A stretch of DNA of 37,526 bases from Flavobacteriales bacterium (GTDB lineage Bacteria > Bacteroidota > Bacteroidia > DT-38): positions 1-37,526 of the forward strand of contig JABSPQ010000037.1 of NCBI GenBank assembly GCA_013214205.1. Reading direction: 5' to 3'. This document shows, in pieces, positions 7,894-17,674 of this stretch. Within the stretch, counting starts at the first letter, position 1; each line of letters begins with the position of its first letter. The translations under genes and the position numbers were made by a program. The notes beneath the pieces were generated by a model. It was not told the origin of the DNA and made no database searches. It worked only from the letters and a program-made list of their open reading frames with translations.

Positions 7894-8715
7894 TTATTTT
7901 TTAGACTTTATATAAGCCTTAACCATCGAGTTGAAATCGTTGGTTATTGTTTGGAGTACAGTATTGTTTGTCGAAAATTGATTCTTATTAGATTGCTTAA
8001 TTGGTAGAACTTTTAACGAAGTACCCGATAAAAAAAAGGATTCGTAATCAGTCATGTCATTAGTCTTAATACTTATTTCATTTACCACAATCTGATTTGA
8101 TTTACAGATTTCTAAAATCGTTTCTCTTGTAACGCCTGGCAGTACATTGATTGATGGAGTTGTAAAAACCTGTCCATTTTTAACCCCAAAGAAATTAGAC
8201 TTGCTTCCTTCAGTAATTTCACCCGATTCATTTACAAGCAGTATTTCGAATACATTATGCGCAGCAATTAGCTGAGATATTTCATCTTTATATGCCTCAT
8301 TGTTTAACTTGCTCGTTGGGTCTAGTCGAATAACTTGATGCGTTATTACAGACACTCCAAGGTTGTACTCCTCATCATTGGGGTAGTAATGAGGATTTGA
8401 TTGAATAAAGATGTGGTTTTGCTTTAATTCATCTTGAACAACTATAATTTTGATGTTCCCATTCTCAAATTGGTCGTGATTGATTAAAATAGCGATAGAA
8501 CTTTCTATTTCTGCATCATCTGATTTTAAAAAGACGTTAGAGCTTTCGCAAGAATTATGGAGTCGGGCTAGATGTTTTTCAATAAAAAGAGGAACTCCTT
8601 CTATTACCCTAAGTACTTCATAAATGTAATTTTCTCCGTAAAGAGCTGTTTCTGTCTCGTTATTGTTACTAGTGAGATCGCTATTTAGAATGATGTTTAT
8701 TTCTTTTTCCGACAT
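7894..8715 (-). CDS. Class IV aminotransferase (PLP enzyme)
   Basis: A 273-residue fold-type IV PLP enzyme, the group that holds branched-chain aminotransferase, D-amino-acid aminotransferase and aminodeoxychorismate lyase. Visible hallmarks are EKHLARLHNS near residue 46, K136 in TSKLNNEAYK as the likely PLP lysine, EITEGSKSNFFGVKNGQVFT, and PGVTRETILEIC. The exact substrate is not clear; the divergence from textbook IlvE or PabC is large enough that I give no symbol. It is monocistronic, with its promoter in the 8716-8830 region. Confidence 0.85.
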   Translation of the reverse strand: MSEKEINIILNSDLTSNNNETETALYGENYIYEVLRVIEGVPLFIEKHLARLHNSCESSNVFLKSDDAEIESSIAILINHDQFENGNIKIIVVQDELKQNHIFIQSNPHYYPNDEEYNLGVSVITHQVIRLDPTSKLNNEAYKDEISQLIAAHNVFEILLVNESGEITEGSKSNFFGVKNGQVFTTPSINVLPGVTRETILEICKSNQIVVNEISIKTNDMTDYESFFLSGTSLKVLPIKQSNKNQFSTNNTVLQTITNDFNSMVKAYIKSKK

Positions 8716-8831
8716 TTTAGTACTGTTTTATATAGAAAACTATGCTAAATAATAAAATAATTGAAAATAAGAGGCAACCTTTTACATAAAAAGACGTCTT
8801 ATTGTCGTCTTAATAGTACACAACGAAGGAT

Positions 8832-8885
8832 ATTAATGACCCACTGGAGGTCATACCCATAGGTGACAACCGGTGGTTCATTAAT
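8832..8885 (+). promoter_or_regulatory. Structured element with alternative hairpins
   Basis: ATTAATGACCCACTGG (8832-8847) pairs with CCGGTGGTTCATTAAT (8870-8885) in a 16-nt stem with one mismatch and one wobble. Parts of the same arms can form two local hairpins instead: ATGACC/GGTCAT at 8836-8854, and AACC/GGTT at 8868-8878. On the plus strand it is followed by a short terminator-like hairpin at 8924-8947. It could be a leader switch or small RNA, or a palindromic protein site between the two genes. Confidence 0.5.
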
Positions 8886-8923
8886 GTCATTTGAAAATAA
8901 AACGATCAACTTTTAGAAATAGG

Positions 8924-8947
8924 CTCCTTTATTGAAGGGGTTTTTTT
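8924..8947 (+). terminator. Terminator-like hairpin before the cyclophilin-FKBP gene
   Basis: CTCCTT pairs with AAGGGG (one G-T) around a 5-nt loop, followed by seven T (8941-8947). The stem is short. No protein gene ends before it on this strand (the aminotransferase runs the other way), which implies a small plus-strand transcript or an attenuator. Confidence 0.5.
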
Positions 8948-8954
8948 ATTTTTG
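8947..8954 (+). promoter_or_regulatory. -7 box of the cyclophilin-FKBP gene
   Basis: TATTTTTG fits TAnnTTTG and lies 22 bp before the ATG at 8977. It overlaps the end of the T-run of the upstream hairpin. The nearest upstream TTG (8932-8934) is 12 bp away, shorter than usual. Confidence 0.45.
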
Positions 8955-8976
8955 ACGTCTATAGCTAAATAAGATT

Positions 8977-10026
8977 ATGAAAAAGATATTTTACTTAATA
9001 TTCATGTTGTCTTTCATGTTGTCGGCTTGCCCGGAAACTGGACAGGCAGGAAGTAGCGTTGCAAAAGTGATTAAAAAACAACATGGCGAAGGTTTGTACG
9101 CCGCATTTAATACAAACAAAGGGGCTATCATTGTCGCATTAGATTTTGATAAAGTACCCATGACAGTTGGTAATTTTGTTGCCTTAGTAGAAGGCGATAT
9201 GTCGAATGAAGCCAAAGAAGCAGGAGTGCCTTATTACGATGGGCTTTTGTTTCATAGAGTTATTAAAGATTTTATGATTCAAGGTGGCGACCCAGCTGGA
9301 AACGGAAGTGGTGGACCTGGATATAGCTTCCCCGATGAGTTTCACGATAGTTTAAGGCATCTTGGTGGCGGTATTTTGTCAATGGCCAATTCTGGACCAG
9401 CTACTAATGGTAGTCAGTTCTTTATTACACACAAAAGTACACCGTGGTTAGATAATAAGCACAGTGTATTTGGGCATGTAGTTGGCGACTTAAAAATTAT
9501 GAATACCATAGAAAAAGGCGATACCATATTAGATATTCAGATAGTAAGAGTTGGAAAAGCAGCTAAGAAATTTGATGCACTGGAAAGCTTTAATTTTGGT
9601 AAGGAGAATCTAGTCAAGATTCAAGCAGAGAAAATGAAGACAGAAAATGAAGCCTTTTTAACTGTGATTAAAGAGAAGTATGGTGAGATTACAGCTACAA
9701 CAAAAAGCGGTTTGATGTATCAGGTAGTACAGGAAGGCACAGGTAAACAAGCTGGAAAAGGTAGTATTGTAGAGGTGCATTATCAAGGGTATTTAGTAGA
9801 TGGTACCAAATTCGACTCTTCTAGAGATCGTGATAGTCCAATTTCGTTTCCGTTAGGACAAGGAAGGGTTATTAAAGGCTGGGACGAAGGAATCGCTCTT
9901 ATGAAGGTAGGAGGGAAGTACAACTTGTTTATTCCTTATAAAATGGCATATGGCGCAAGTGGTAGGCCTCCAATTCCTCCTAAAGCTAACCTGATTTTCG
10001 AAGTTGAACTGATTAGCGTTAATTAA
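8977..10026 (+). CDS. Lipoprotein with cyclophilin and FKBP prolyl isomerase domains
   Basis: A 349-residue protein joining two unrelated peptidyl-prolyl isomerase folds. Residues 1-18 are a lipoprotein signal (LSAC, lipidated C18), so it should fold proteins in the periplasm. The cyclophilin domain spans about 40-195 with FHRVIKDFMIQGGD and GSQFFITH. A helical linker (about 196-240) leads to the FKBP domain (about 243-349) with VEVHYQGYLVDGTKFDSS and GWDEGIALMKVGG. Such fusions are known in Bacteroidota. It is followed by a strong terminator at 10073, so it is a single-gene unit. Confidence 0.93.
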   Translation: MKKIFYLIFMLSFMLSACPETGQAGSSVAKVIKKQHGEGLYAAFNTNKGAIIVALDFDKVPMTVGNFVALVEGDMSNEAKEAGVPYYDGLLFHRVIKDFMIQGGDPAGNGSGGPGYSFPDEFHDSLRHLGGGILSMANSGPATNGSQFFITHKSTPWLDNKHSVFGHVVGDLKIMNTIEKGDTILDIQIVRVGKAAKKFDALESFNFGKENLVKIQAEKMKTENEAFLTVIKEKYGEITATTKSGLMYQVVQEGTGKQAGKGSIVEVHYQGYLVDGTKFDSSRDRDSPISFPLGQGRVIKGWDEGIALMKVGGKYNLFIPYKMAYGASGRPPIPPKANLIFEVELISVN

Positions 10027-10072
10027 CGGAATAGAATCAAGAAGAATTTAAATGCCAATTCAGGTATTTATT

Positions 10073-10102
10073 GAGCCGATCGTAATGGTCGGCTCTTTTT
10101 TT
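10073..10102 (+). terminator. Intrinsic terminator after the cyclophilin-FKBP gene
   Basis: GAGCCGATC pairs with GGTCGGCTC around loop GTAAT, followed by seven T (10096-10102). Confidence 0.92.
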
Positions 10103-10351
10103 ATGAAAAATTGTTAATTATTCAATGTTGATAGTTATGTCTGAAAGTCACCATTAATGTTGATTTGTGCGTTGTATTGTAATGGCAATAAATTACCTTT
10201 AAATGCTTAAAATGTAGTTTTGAATATTTGTCGAAATGCGTTTTGAACAATAAAATTGTTAATAGGTGAAAAAACATGTATAAAATAAAGGCTTCATCCT
10301 TTGAAAATGCGTCTGATTTTTTCACATTTGAATTTACCTAAAATAGTCGTT

Positions 10352-11125
10352 ATGCTATCCGTTATTTCTCCAGCCAAGCGCTTAGATTTTTCAGAATCTA
10401 CCGTCACAGATGTGTGTACAACGCCTGTATATGTTGACGAGTCGAGCGAATTGATTTCTAAGCTTAAGAAATTGTCTTCCGAAAAAATTGGAGACCTTAT
10501 GAGTATCAATAAAGATTTATCTGAGCTAAATTATGCCAGATATCAGGATTGGACGCCAACTTTTACTGGTAAAAACTCAAAACAAGCGATTCTTGCATTC
10601 AGCGGAGAAGTATATCGAGGCATAGATGCAAAAACTTTCGACAAAAAAGATTTTGGTTTTGCGCAAGATCATCTGAGGATTTTAAGTGGTTTACATGGCC
10701 TGTTACGACCATTAGACATGATTCATCCTCACCGTTTAGAAATGGGTACAAAAATTAAGATTGGAAGGAATAAGAATCTGTATGCGTTTTGGGATAGAAA
10801 AATATCTGACGATATAAACGAATTGATTCAAGGGCATTCAAATAAAGTGCTGGTTAACTTGGCGTCAAACGAATATTTTAGGGCTGTCGATACGAAATTG
10901 ATCGATGCTACAGTTGTAACACCTGTATTTAAAGATTATAAGAATGGGCAGTATAAGGCTATCATGACTTATGCTAAGGTGGCAAGGGGGCTAATGACCC
11001 GTCACATCATTCAGAATAAAATTGAGGACGTAGAAGGCATTAGAACTTTTAAGGCAGATGGGTATTCTTTTAATAAGGGTATGTCGTCTGCAGATGAATT
11101 GGTCTTTACGAGAAAAGCGAGTTAA
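10352..11125 (+). CDS. yaaA: YaaA-family peroxide stress protein
   Basis: YaaA lowers free intracellular iron during peroxide stress in E. coli and binds DNA. The ATG at 10352 gives the family N-terminus MLSVISPAKRLDFSES; the frame stays open upstream to 10301 but those residues do not belong. Family stretches include KQAILAFSGEVYRG, LRILSGLHGLLRPLDMIHPH, LVNLASNEYF and MTYAKVARGLM. At 257 residues it has the usual length. It is followed at 20 bp by the 89-residue gene and then a run of plus-strand genes. Confidence 0.92.
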   Translation: MLSVISPAKRLDFSESTVTDVCTTPVYVDESSELISKLKKLSSEKIGDLMSINKDLSELNYARYQDWTPTFTGKNSKQAILAFSGEVYRGIDAKTFDKKDFGFAQDHLRILSGLHGLLRPLDMIHPHRLEMGTKIKIGRNKNLYAFWDRKISDDINELIQGHSNKVLVNLASNEYFRAVDTKLIDATVVTPVFKDYKNGQYKAIMTYAKVARGLMTRHIIQNKIEDVEGIRTFKADGYSFNKGMSSADELVFTRKAS

Positions 11126-11145
11126 TATTAAATAAAACAAAAATT

Positions 11146-11415
11146 ATGGCAAACAAAAGAGAGATGAAAAAAGGTATCAACGCAGGAGTTTATGATGTAA
11201 TAGACGATTGTTTTTCTGTAGAATTATACAATCCAGATATGGATACGAAAAAAACGGGTGCTATAGTTGATGAAGCGGTAGAATTGAGAAATGCGTTGAT
11301 CGCAAAGGTGAACAGTAATGTTAAGAAGGGTGCAAAGAAGCATTTTAATGAAATAATAGACGAATTGGCTTTGGGTTTGTCGGCGTTGCAAGCGAAAGTT
11401 GATAAACTGGCTTAA
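11146..11415 (+). CDS. Small conserved-looking protein, unknown
   Basis: An 89-residue protein rich in charged residues, starting MANKREMKKGINAGVYDVID and ending in a predicted amphipathic helix (LALGLSALQAKVDKLA). There are no signal peptide, membrane segment or metal motifs. Codon use matches its neighbours, and the gene sits between yaaA and a cyclophilin in the same direction, so it is very likely real. I do not recognise a named family. Confidence 0.75.
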   Translation: MANKREMKKGINAGVYDVIDDCFSVELYNPDMDTKKTGAIVDEAVELRNALIAKVNSNVKKGAKKHFNEIIDELALGLSALQAKVDKLA

Positions 11416-11465
11416 GTTAACCAAAGAGAATTAATAAGGATAAATTAAATTATTACCAATACAAA

Positions 11466-11903
11466 ATGACAAAAGCAGATATAGTAACGGCAAAAGGTAC
11501 CATGAAAGTGGAATTTTACGATGCCGATGCACCGAAAACGGTAGCGAACTTTACAAAATTAGCCAAAGATAGTTTTTACGATAACCTTACTTTTCATAGA
11601 GTACTTCCAAACTTTGTAATTCAGGGTGGATGTCCTGATGGAAACGGAATGGGCGGTCCTGGTTACAACATTGATTGCGAATTAGATGGCGAAAATCAAT
11701 ACCACGATAAAGGTGTTTTATCTATGGCACATGCAGGTAGAAATACAGGTGGTTCACAATTTTTTGTTTGTCATAGTAGAGATCAAACCGCGCATTTAGA
11801 TAAAAATCACACTTGCTTTGGTAGAGTTGTAGAAGGTTTAGAAGTGATAGATTTAATTGTAGAAGGAGATAAAATAGAAACAATTAAGGTTACAGAAGAA
11901 TAA
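11466..11903 (+). CDS. Cytoplasmic cyclophilin-type prolyl isomerase
   Basis: A 145-residue single-domain cyclophilin of the short bacterial PpiB type, without signal peptide. The catalytic core is visible in TFHRVLPNFVIQGGCPDG and GGSQFFVCH, with DKNHTCFGRVVEGLEVID toward the end. It speeds cis-trans isomerisation of proline bonds in the cytosol. The start ATG at 11466 follows directly after an AT-rich 50-bp spacer. It lies 15 bp before the DUF3127 gene and is one of three isomerase genes in this 7-kb stretch. Confidence 0.94.
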   Translation: MTKADIVTAKGTMKVEFYDADAPKTVANFTKLAKDSFYDNLTFHRVLPNFVIQGGCPDGNGMGGPGYNIDCELDGENQYHDKGVLSMAHAGRNTGGSQFFVCHSRDQTAHLDKNHTCFGRVVEGLEVIDLIVEGDKIETIKVTEE

Positions 11904-11918
11904 ATAATAAATAAGGGA

Positions 11919-12281
11919 ATGAGTTTAGTAATTACAGGAAAAATAACTGATATACTTAATGTAGAATCAGGTACTAGTAAGGCTGGGAAAGAGTGGAAAA
12001 AACAAAATTTTGTTGTTGACACTGGCGCTCAGTTTAATCCAAGTGTTTGTTTTAACCTATTTGGAGAAGAGAAAATTGCTGTACTTCAAAATTTTGCTGT
12101 AGGGCAAGAAGTTGAAGTTGCATTTAATGTTTCTTCAAGAGAATTTAACGGTAAATATTACCACAACATTGATGCATGGAAAATCAATGCTGTTGCTGCG
12201 GGTTCTGCTGATGCAGGCGCACCGCCACCAGTAGAAACTGATATTCCTGCTGCAACGGATGAAGACGATCTTCCGTTTTAA
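11919..12281 (+). CDS. DUF3127 protein, single-strand-binding-like
   Basis: A 120-residue protein with an OB-fold-like N-terminal domain (about residues 1-92; GKITDILNVESGTSKAGKEW, HNIDAWKI), a short Ala/Pro linker and an acidic tail ending DEDDLPF. The domain matches the DUF3127 family as I remember it. The tail is strikingly like the C-terminal tip of bacterial SSB, which docks repair and replication partners. A role in single-stranded DNA or RNA binding is inferred. It is tightly linked to mnmD, 3 bp downstream. Confidence 0.82.
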   Translation: MSLVITGKITDILNVESGTSKAGKEWKKQNFVVDTGAQFNPSVCFNLFGEEKIAVLQNFAVGQEVEVAFNVSSREFNGKYYHNIDAWKINAVAAGSADAGAPPPVETDIPAATDEDDLPF

Positions 12282-12284
12282 GTT

Positions 12285-12938
12285 ATGAAACTGAACTTGG
12301 TTGTAACAGGTGATGGTTCACATACATTATACGCTGTTGACCTGAATGAGCATTATCATTCAGTCAACGGTGCTATACAAGAATCGCAACACGTCTTTAT
12401 AGACGCCGCTTTGCGATACCACAAAAAATCAGAAGTAAATATTCTTGAAATTGGCTTTGGGACAGGTCTCAATGCTGTTTTGTCATTAAAGGAAACTGAG
12501 GAGTTTGGTAGGGTGATACACTACCATGGTATTGAACCTTTTCCTTTAGAGAGAGAGTTGTTAGATAAATTCAATTATAGCAGTGAGATAGGCGAAGAAA
12601 AATATTTCGACCTTATACATGCTGCCAGCTGGGATGCTTCTGAATTTATTTCTGAAAATTTCAATCTTTTTAAAGATCAAACTACTATTCAAACCGTTGA
12701 ATTGAGCAAGCGGTACGATATCGTTTATTTCGACGCTTTTGCACCCGATATTATGCCTGAATTATGGACAATAGCCGTTTTTGCTAAAATTTATAAGGCA
12801 ATGAATTTAGATGGGGTGTTTACCACTTATAGCTGTAAAGGAGTTGTAAGGAGAGCTTTGTTAGAGGTTGGTTTTGATGTAGAGAAAATTCCTGGTCCTC
12901 CGGGAAAGAGGGAAATGCTTCGTGCTGTAAAGGTATAG
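12285..12938 (+). CDS. mnmD: tRNA wobble-uridine methyltransferase, MnmD type
   Basis: A 217-residue SAM-dependent methyltransferase matching the methyltransferase half of MnmC, here without the FAD-dependent oxidase half. The SAM-binding loop is ILEIGFGTGLNA at about residues 54-65. YDIVYFDAFAPDIMPELW and TYSCKGVVRRAL are typical of the MnmC methyltransferase domain. It would methylate 5-aminomethyl-(2-thio)uridine at tRNA position 34. The stand-alone form is usual in this phylum. It starts 3 bp after the DUF3127 gene. Confidence 0.86.
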   Translation: MKLNLVVTGDGSHTLYAVDLNEHYHSVNGAIQESQHVFIDAALRYHKKSEVNILEIGFGTGLNAVLSLKETEEFGRVIHYHGIEPFPLERELLDKFNYSSEIGEEKYFDLIHAASWDASEFISENFNLFKDQTTIQTVELSKRYDIVYFDAFAPDIMPELWTIAVFAKIYKAMNLDGVFTTYSCKGVVRRALLEVGFDVEKIPGPPGKREMLRAVKV

Positions 12939-12993
12939 GCTGATTTGGGAGGAAAATCACTCAAAAATTTATATTTTCGCAAGCCCAAAATAA

Positions 12994-14619
<1,626 letters not shown>

Positions 14620-14632
14620 CCAAAAACGTAAA

Positions 14633-15316
14633 ATGAAAACAAACAAAATATTTTTTGTTGCAATATGTGGAGTGCTTGCTCTTGCGTCTTGTGATCAGGA
14701 AAAAGAAGTTGTGGTTGAGTCGCAACTAGAAACAGTAAGTTATATGTTAGGTCGAGAGATCTCTCGGAATGTACTTGCCATGGGAATGGATTCATTAAGT
14801 ATGGATGCCTATTCTAAAGGCCTAGAGGATGGAATGAACGGTGAGGAGAGTTTGTTTGCCGACGAGGAAACTGATCAGGTTTTACAAGCACATTTTGATG
14901 AATTGGAAAAAATTAAAATATTGGCAATTAAGCAAAACGGTGAAGCTTTTTTGGCTAATAATGCAATAATAGATGGTGTAGTTACCTTGCCAAGTGGTTT
15001 GCAATATGAGATTTTGGTGCCAGGTACGGGTGCTACTCCTTTAGCTACAGATATTGTTGAAACACATTACCGGGGTATGTTGTTGGACGGTAAAGTGTTT
15101 GATAGTTCTATTGAAAGAGGTGTGCCTGCCAAATTTGGAGTAGGTGGTGTTATCCCTGCTTGGGTGGAGGCTTTGCAGCTAATGAAAGTTGGCGCAAAAT
15201 GGAGATTGTATTGTCCTAGTAGGTTGGCTTATGGTGAAAGGGGTAGTGGAAGAGCAATTGGGCCTTTCGAAACACTTATTTTCGAAATAGAGTTAATCTC
15301 CATTGTTAAAGAGTAG
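14633..15316 (+). CDS. FKBP-type prolyl isomerase lipoprotein
   Basis: A 227-residue lipoprotein isomerase. The signal ends in LASC (lipidated C20). Residues about 30-110 are a helical FKBP_N-type dimerisation part (VSYMLGREISRNVL). The FKBP domain follows at about 120-227, with VETHYRGMLLDGKVFDSS, VIPAWVEALQLMKVGAKW and YGERGSG. It is similar in design to Mip/FkpA. The gene starts 13 bp after the ABC-F stop and is probably co-transcribed with it. Confidence 0.93.
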   Translation: MKTNKIFFVAICGVLALASCDQEKEVVVESQLETVSYMLGREISRNVLAMGMDSLSMDAYSKGLEDGMNGEESLFADEETDQVLQAHFDELEKIKILAIKQNGEAFLANNAIIDGVVTLPSGLQYEILVPGTGATPLATDIVETHYRGMLLDGKVFDSSIERGVPAKFGVGGVIPAWVEALQLMKVGAKWRLYCPSRLAYGERGSGRAIGPFETLIFEIELISIVKE

Positions 15317-15333
15317 TTCTAGTAAATAGAACT
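15315..15333 (+). repeat. Short hairpin at the stop codon of the FKBP gene
   Basis: AGTTCTA and TAGAACT pair around GTAAA, followed by GTTTT. It includes the last two bases of the TAG stop. It could be a weak terminator ahead of the stronger hairpin at 15361. Confidence 0.4.
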
Positions 15334-15360
15334 GTTTTAAACGTATTAAGATTGAAATAA

Positions 15361-15390
15361 AAAGGCATCTACCTGTTGGTAGATGCCTTT
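15361..15390. terminator. Bidirectional terminator
   Basis: AAAGGCATCTACC and GGTAGATGCCTTT are a perfect 13-bp stem around TGTT. Read on the minus strand the stem is followed by TTTTTATTT, so it is stronger in that direction. It separates the FKBP gene from the minus-strand suhB unit. Confidence 0.85.
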
Positions 15391-15737
15391 CTCTGTAATA
15401 TAAATATAAGAAATGAAGAAAACTTCATTGAGCCGCTACAGCCCGAGCTATTATTCGAAGATAAATCTATTACTATTTTTAAAGCAGAACATTTTAAATA
15501 GGCCTTAAAGTTTGCACGCGTAAGAAAATTAGCAAAATTGTTATGTTATATCAGTGATCCCTTCATGGAAATAAAAATAATGGAGATGATAAAATTATAA
15601 GTGATGTAAGATTCAGGGGTTGATTGTCGATTAATCTCCATTTTTGTTTACTTATCCGCTATTTCAATCACTAAACGAATTGTTTCGATAAAGCTAAGTC
15701 GTCATTTTTTATTGAATTAGCTACGCAAAACTACTCA
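15391..15737. other. Intergenic region with a coding-like trace, no clear gene
   Basis: One plus-strand frame reads ENFIEPLQPELLFEDKSITI then FKAEHFK and a TAG at 15499-15501. It goes on as ALKFARVRKLAKLLCYISDP to a TAA at 15598. It looks more protein-like than chance AT-rich sequence but has an internal stop and no start codon in frame. A different frame has a 31-codon reading frame from the ATG at 15413. This may be a decayed gene fragment; it could equally be the 3' untranslated part of the suhB message. Confidence 0.35.
15579..15642. repeat. Inverted repeat with T-run
   Basis: AATGGAGAT (15579-15587) is complementary to ATCTCCATT (15634-15642), 46 nt apart, and runs into TTTTTG on the plus strand. 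It could close a long stem-loop; the loop itself shows no strong fold by eye. Confidence 0.4.
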
Positions 15738-16526
15738 TTAAAAGAAATGAGAAGAGATTATTTTTGAGGTCTCTAAGTGTGTTTTATTGTTAGTTGCGAT
15801 AATCTCTCCACCCCATAGGTAATTCGTAGATTCTTTAAAATCGGTTACCATTCCACCGGCTTCAATAACAATTAAAGATCCTGCGGCAACATCCCATGCA
15901 TTTAGTCCATATTCAAAAAAGCCATCGAATCTACCACATGCTACGTAAGCAAGGTCGGCTGCAGCCGATCCGAGTCTTCTAACACCCCTTGACTTCTCTA
16001 CCATTTCTTTAAAAGTAGCCATGTACGGTTCTATAAGATCGAATTTTGTATATGGAAACCCTGTTGCGATTAGTGCATTGGGGAGTTGCTTGGTGTTGGT
16101 AACCGATATTTTCTCTCCATTTAAAAATGATCCGCCATCTTTTATAGCGCTAAAGCATTCGTCGCCATTAATTTCATAAACTACACCTAAAACAATTTCC
16201 GAATCATGTTTAAGAGCAATACTCACACAAAACGTAGGTATTCCATGAATAAAATTGGTAGTGCCATCTAATGGGTCGATAATCCAGTTGAAGTGTTCTT
16301 TTTCGTCTTTACCGGATTCTTCTGCAATTATGCCAGCTTCGGGTAAAAATCCCTTGAGTGATTTTATAATGGCTTCTTCGGCCATTTTATCTACGTGCGT
16401 AACGAAATCGTTTTTGCCTTTGGTCTCTATGTTAGTAGAATTAAAACCCTGCCGTTCGGCTAGTATTAATTTACCAACTTCTTTACTTAAGTCACTTACT
16501 TGTTTGCTTAGTAATTTCAGATCCAT
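15738..16526 (-). CDS. suhB: Inositol monophosphatase family protein
   Basis: A 262-residue Mg-dependent phosphatase of the inositol monophosphatase (SuhB) family. Metal-binding motifs are in place: E69/E70 in IIAEESG, WIIDPLDGTTNFIHGIPTF with D84 and D87, and AWDVAAGSLIVIEAGG near the C-terminus. It hydrolyses inositol-1-phosphate or related sugar phosphates; some homologues also act in rRNA maturation. It is last in a minus-strand unit and its start overlaps the end of lgt by 10 bp. Confidence 0.92.
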   Translation of the reverse strand: MDLKLLSKQVSDLSKEVGKLILAERQGFNSTNIETKGKNDFVTHVDKMAEEAIIKSLKGFLPEAGIIAEESGKDEKEHFNWIIDPLDGTTNFIHGIPTFCVSIALKHDSEIVLGVVYEINGDECFSAIKDGGSFLNGEKISVTNTKQLPNALIATGFPYTKFDLIEPYMATFKEMVEKSRGVRRLGSAAADLAYVACGRFDGFFEYGLNAWDVAAGSLIVIEAGGMVTDFKESTNYLWGGEIIATNNKTHLETSKIISSHFF

Positions 16527-17674
16527 TTATTTTGGCAGCGTGCTTTTTGGGTAAATAATAGTCCAGTAATTCCGGCGATTACAAAGACGGAAGAGATTAG
16601 TTCTGCTTGTGTAATGTCATATCCGAATATATCGTAGTTGTAATTAATCCTGATTTTTTCAATAAAGAATCTTTCAGCTCCATTAATTATTAAGTAGATA
16701 GAAAAGATGAGCCCAGGTATCTTTATTTTATTTCGAATTGACCAGATTATCACGAAGAAAATGATGTTTAAAACAGATTCGTAAAGTGGGGTGGGCCACG
16801 CTTTCCCTGTTATGCTCACATAGTCGTCTTTTGCGTATTCGGTTATTAGGTCCCAGCCGAGTACGTTGTTTTCGTAGCCATAAGACCAAACCCATTCAGG
16901 CATAAAGCTCAACCAGTCGGGCATTGGAGCATCGTTCGGAATGCCCCAATCTCCATCGCCAGATACATGGCATCCAATTCTTCCAATTCCGTATGATAGT
17001 AGCAATACGGGGGCAAAAACGTCAAACATGTGAACGATGGTCAAATTGTTTTTTTTGCAATAGCCTATAAGGCCAGCGGCGCCTCCAGCTAAACCTCCAT
17101 AAAAAGTAAGTCCGCTAAAAGAGATCATAGCTGCTACTGGATCCGAAGTGAAATTTTCCCAGTCCTCTAAATTGTGAAACACCTTTGCGCCAAGTAGCCC
17201 TGTAAGGGCAGCAATCAATACCATGTTGCCCGCATGTTGATTTGATGAAACTAGCTGATTGACGAATTTGGGCGTTTTTAGTTTAAGGTCGTCCTTCTCC
17301 TTATATTTAGCGTAGGCAGCTATTAGTGCGCCACCAATGCCACCCAGTAAGCTGCCTTCTAAACTTAAAAGAGCATCTTGTGGGTTGTCTACAAATGAGC
17401 TGTAATCTAGTATTAAATAGATCAGTTTGAAACCTATGATGAAACCAACGAAACCTGACGAAATCAACTCAAATATTGCAGCTGGTTCTCCTACAAATAC
17501 TTTTTTAACCGTTGGTTTGAAAATTCCTTTGCGCTCTTTTTCCTTTAATCCTTCCGATAAGAAATAGCTTCCTGTTAAAAACGCTAGGGCAACAAAAAAA
17601 CCAAAGCTTTGCACTGGCATTGGGAAATCAATTCCAAAGAGGTCGAGTAGGGCGTCTGATATTTTGGGATACAT
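16517..17674 (-). CDS. lgt: Prolipoprotein diacylglyceryl transferase
   Basis: Lgt attaches diacylglycerol from phosphatidylglycerol to the lipobox cysteine, the first step of lipoprotein maturation; this window encodes several lipoproteins. The 385-residue protein has several membrane helices, the Lgt signature GRIGCHVSGDGDWGIP and the late PTPLYESVLN motif. It is about 90 residues longer than E. coli Lgt (291), with extra sequence around residues 45-75 and 125-150, as is usual in Bacteroidota. Its start codon overlaps the mtaB stop by one base. Confidence 0.94.
   Translation of the reverse strand: MYPKISDALLDLFGIDFPMPVQSFGFFVALAFLTGSYFLSEGLKEKERKGIFKPTVKKVFVGEPAAIFELISSGFVGFIIGFKLIYLILDYSSFVDNPQDALLSLEGSLLGGIGGALIAAYAKYKEKDDLKLKTPKFVNQLVSSNQHAGNMVLIAALTGLLGAKVFHNLEDWENFTSDPVAAMISFSGLTFYGGLAGGAAGLIGYCKKNNLTIVHMFDVFAPVLLLSYGIGRIGCHVSGDGDWGIPNDAPMPDWLSFMPEWVWSYGYENNVLGWDLITEYAKDDYVSITGKAWPTPLYESVLNIIFFVIIWSIRNKIKIPGLIFSIYLIINGAERFFIEKIRINYNYDIFGYDITQAELISSVFVIAGITGLLFTQKARCQNKWI

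Noticed and set aside
10301-10351. Longer N-terminus for YaaA
   Set aside because: The family begins at MLSVISPAKRLDF (ATG 10352); the upstream residues do not fit.
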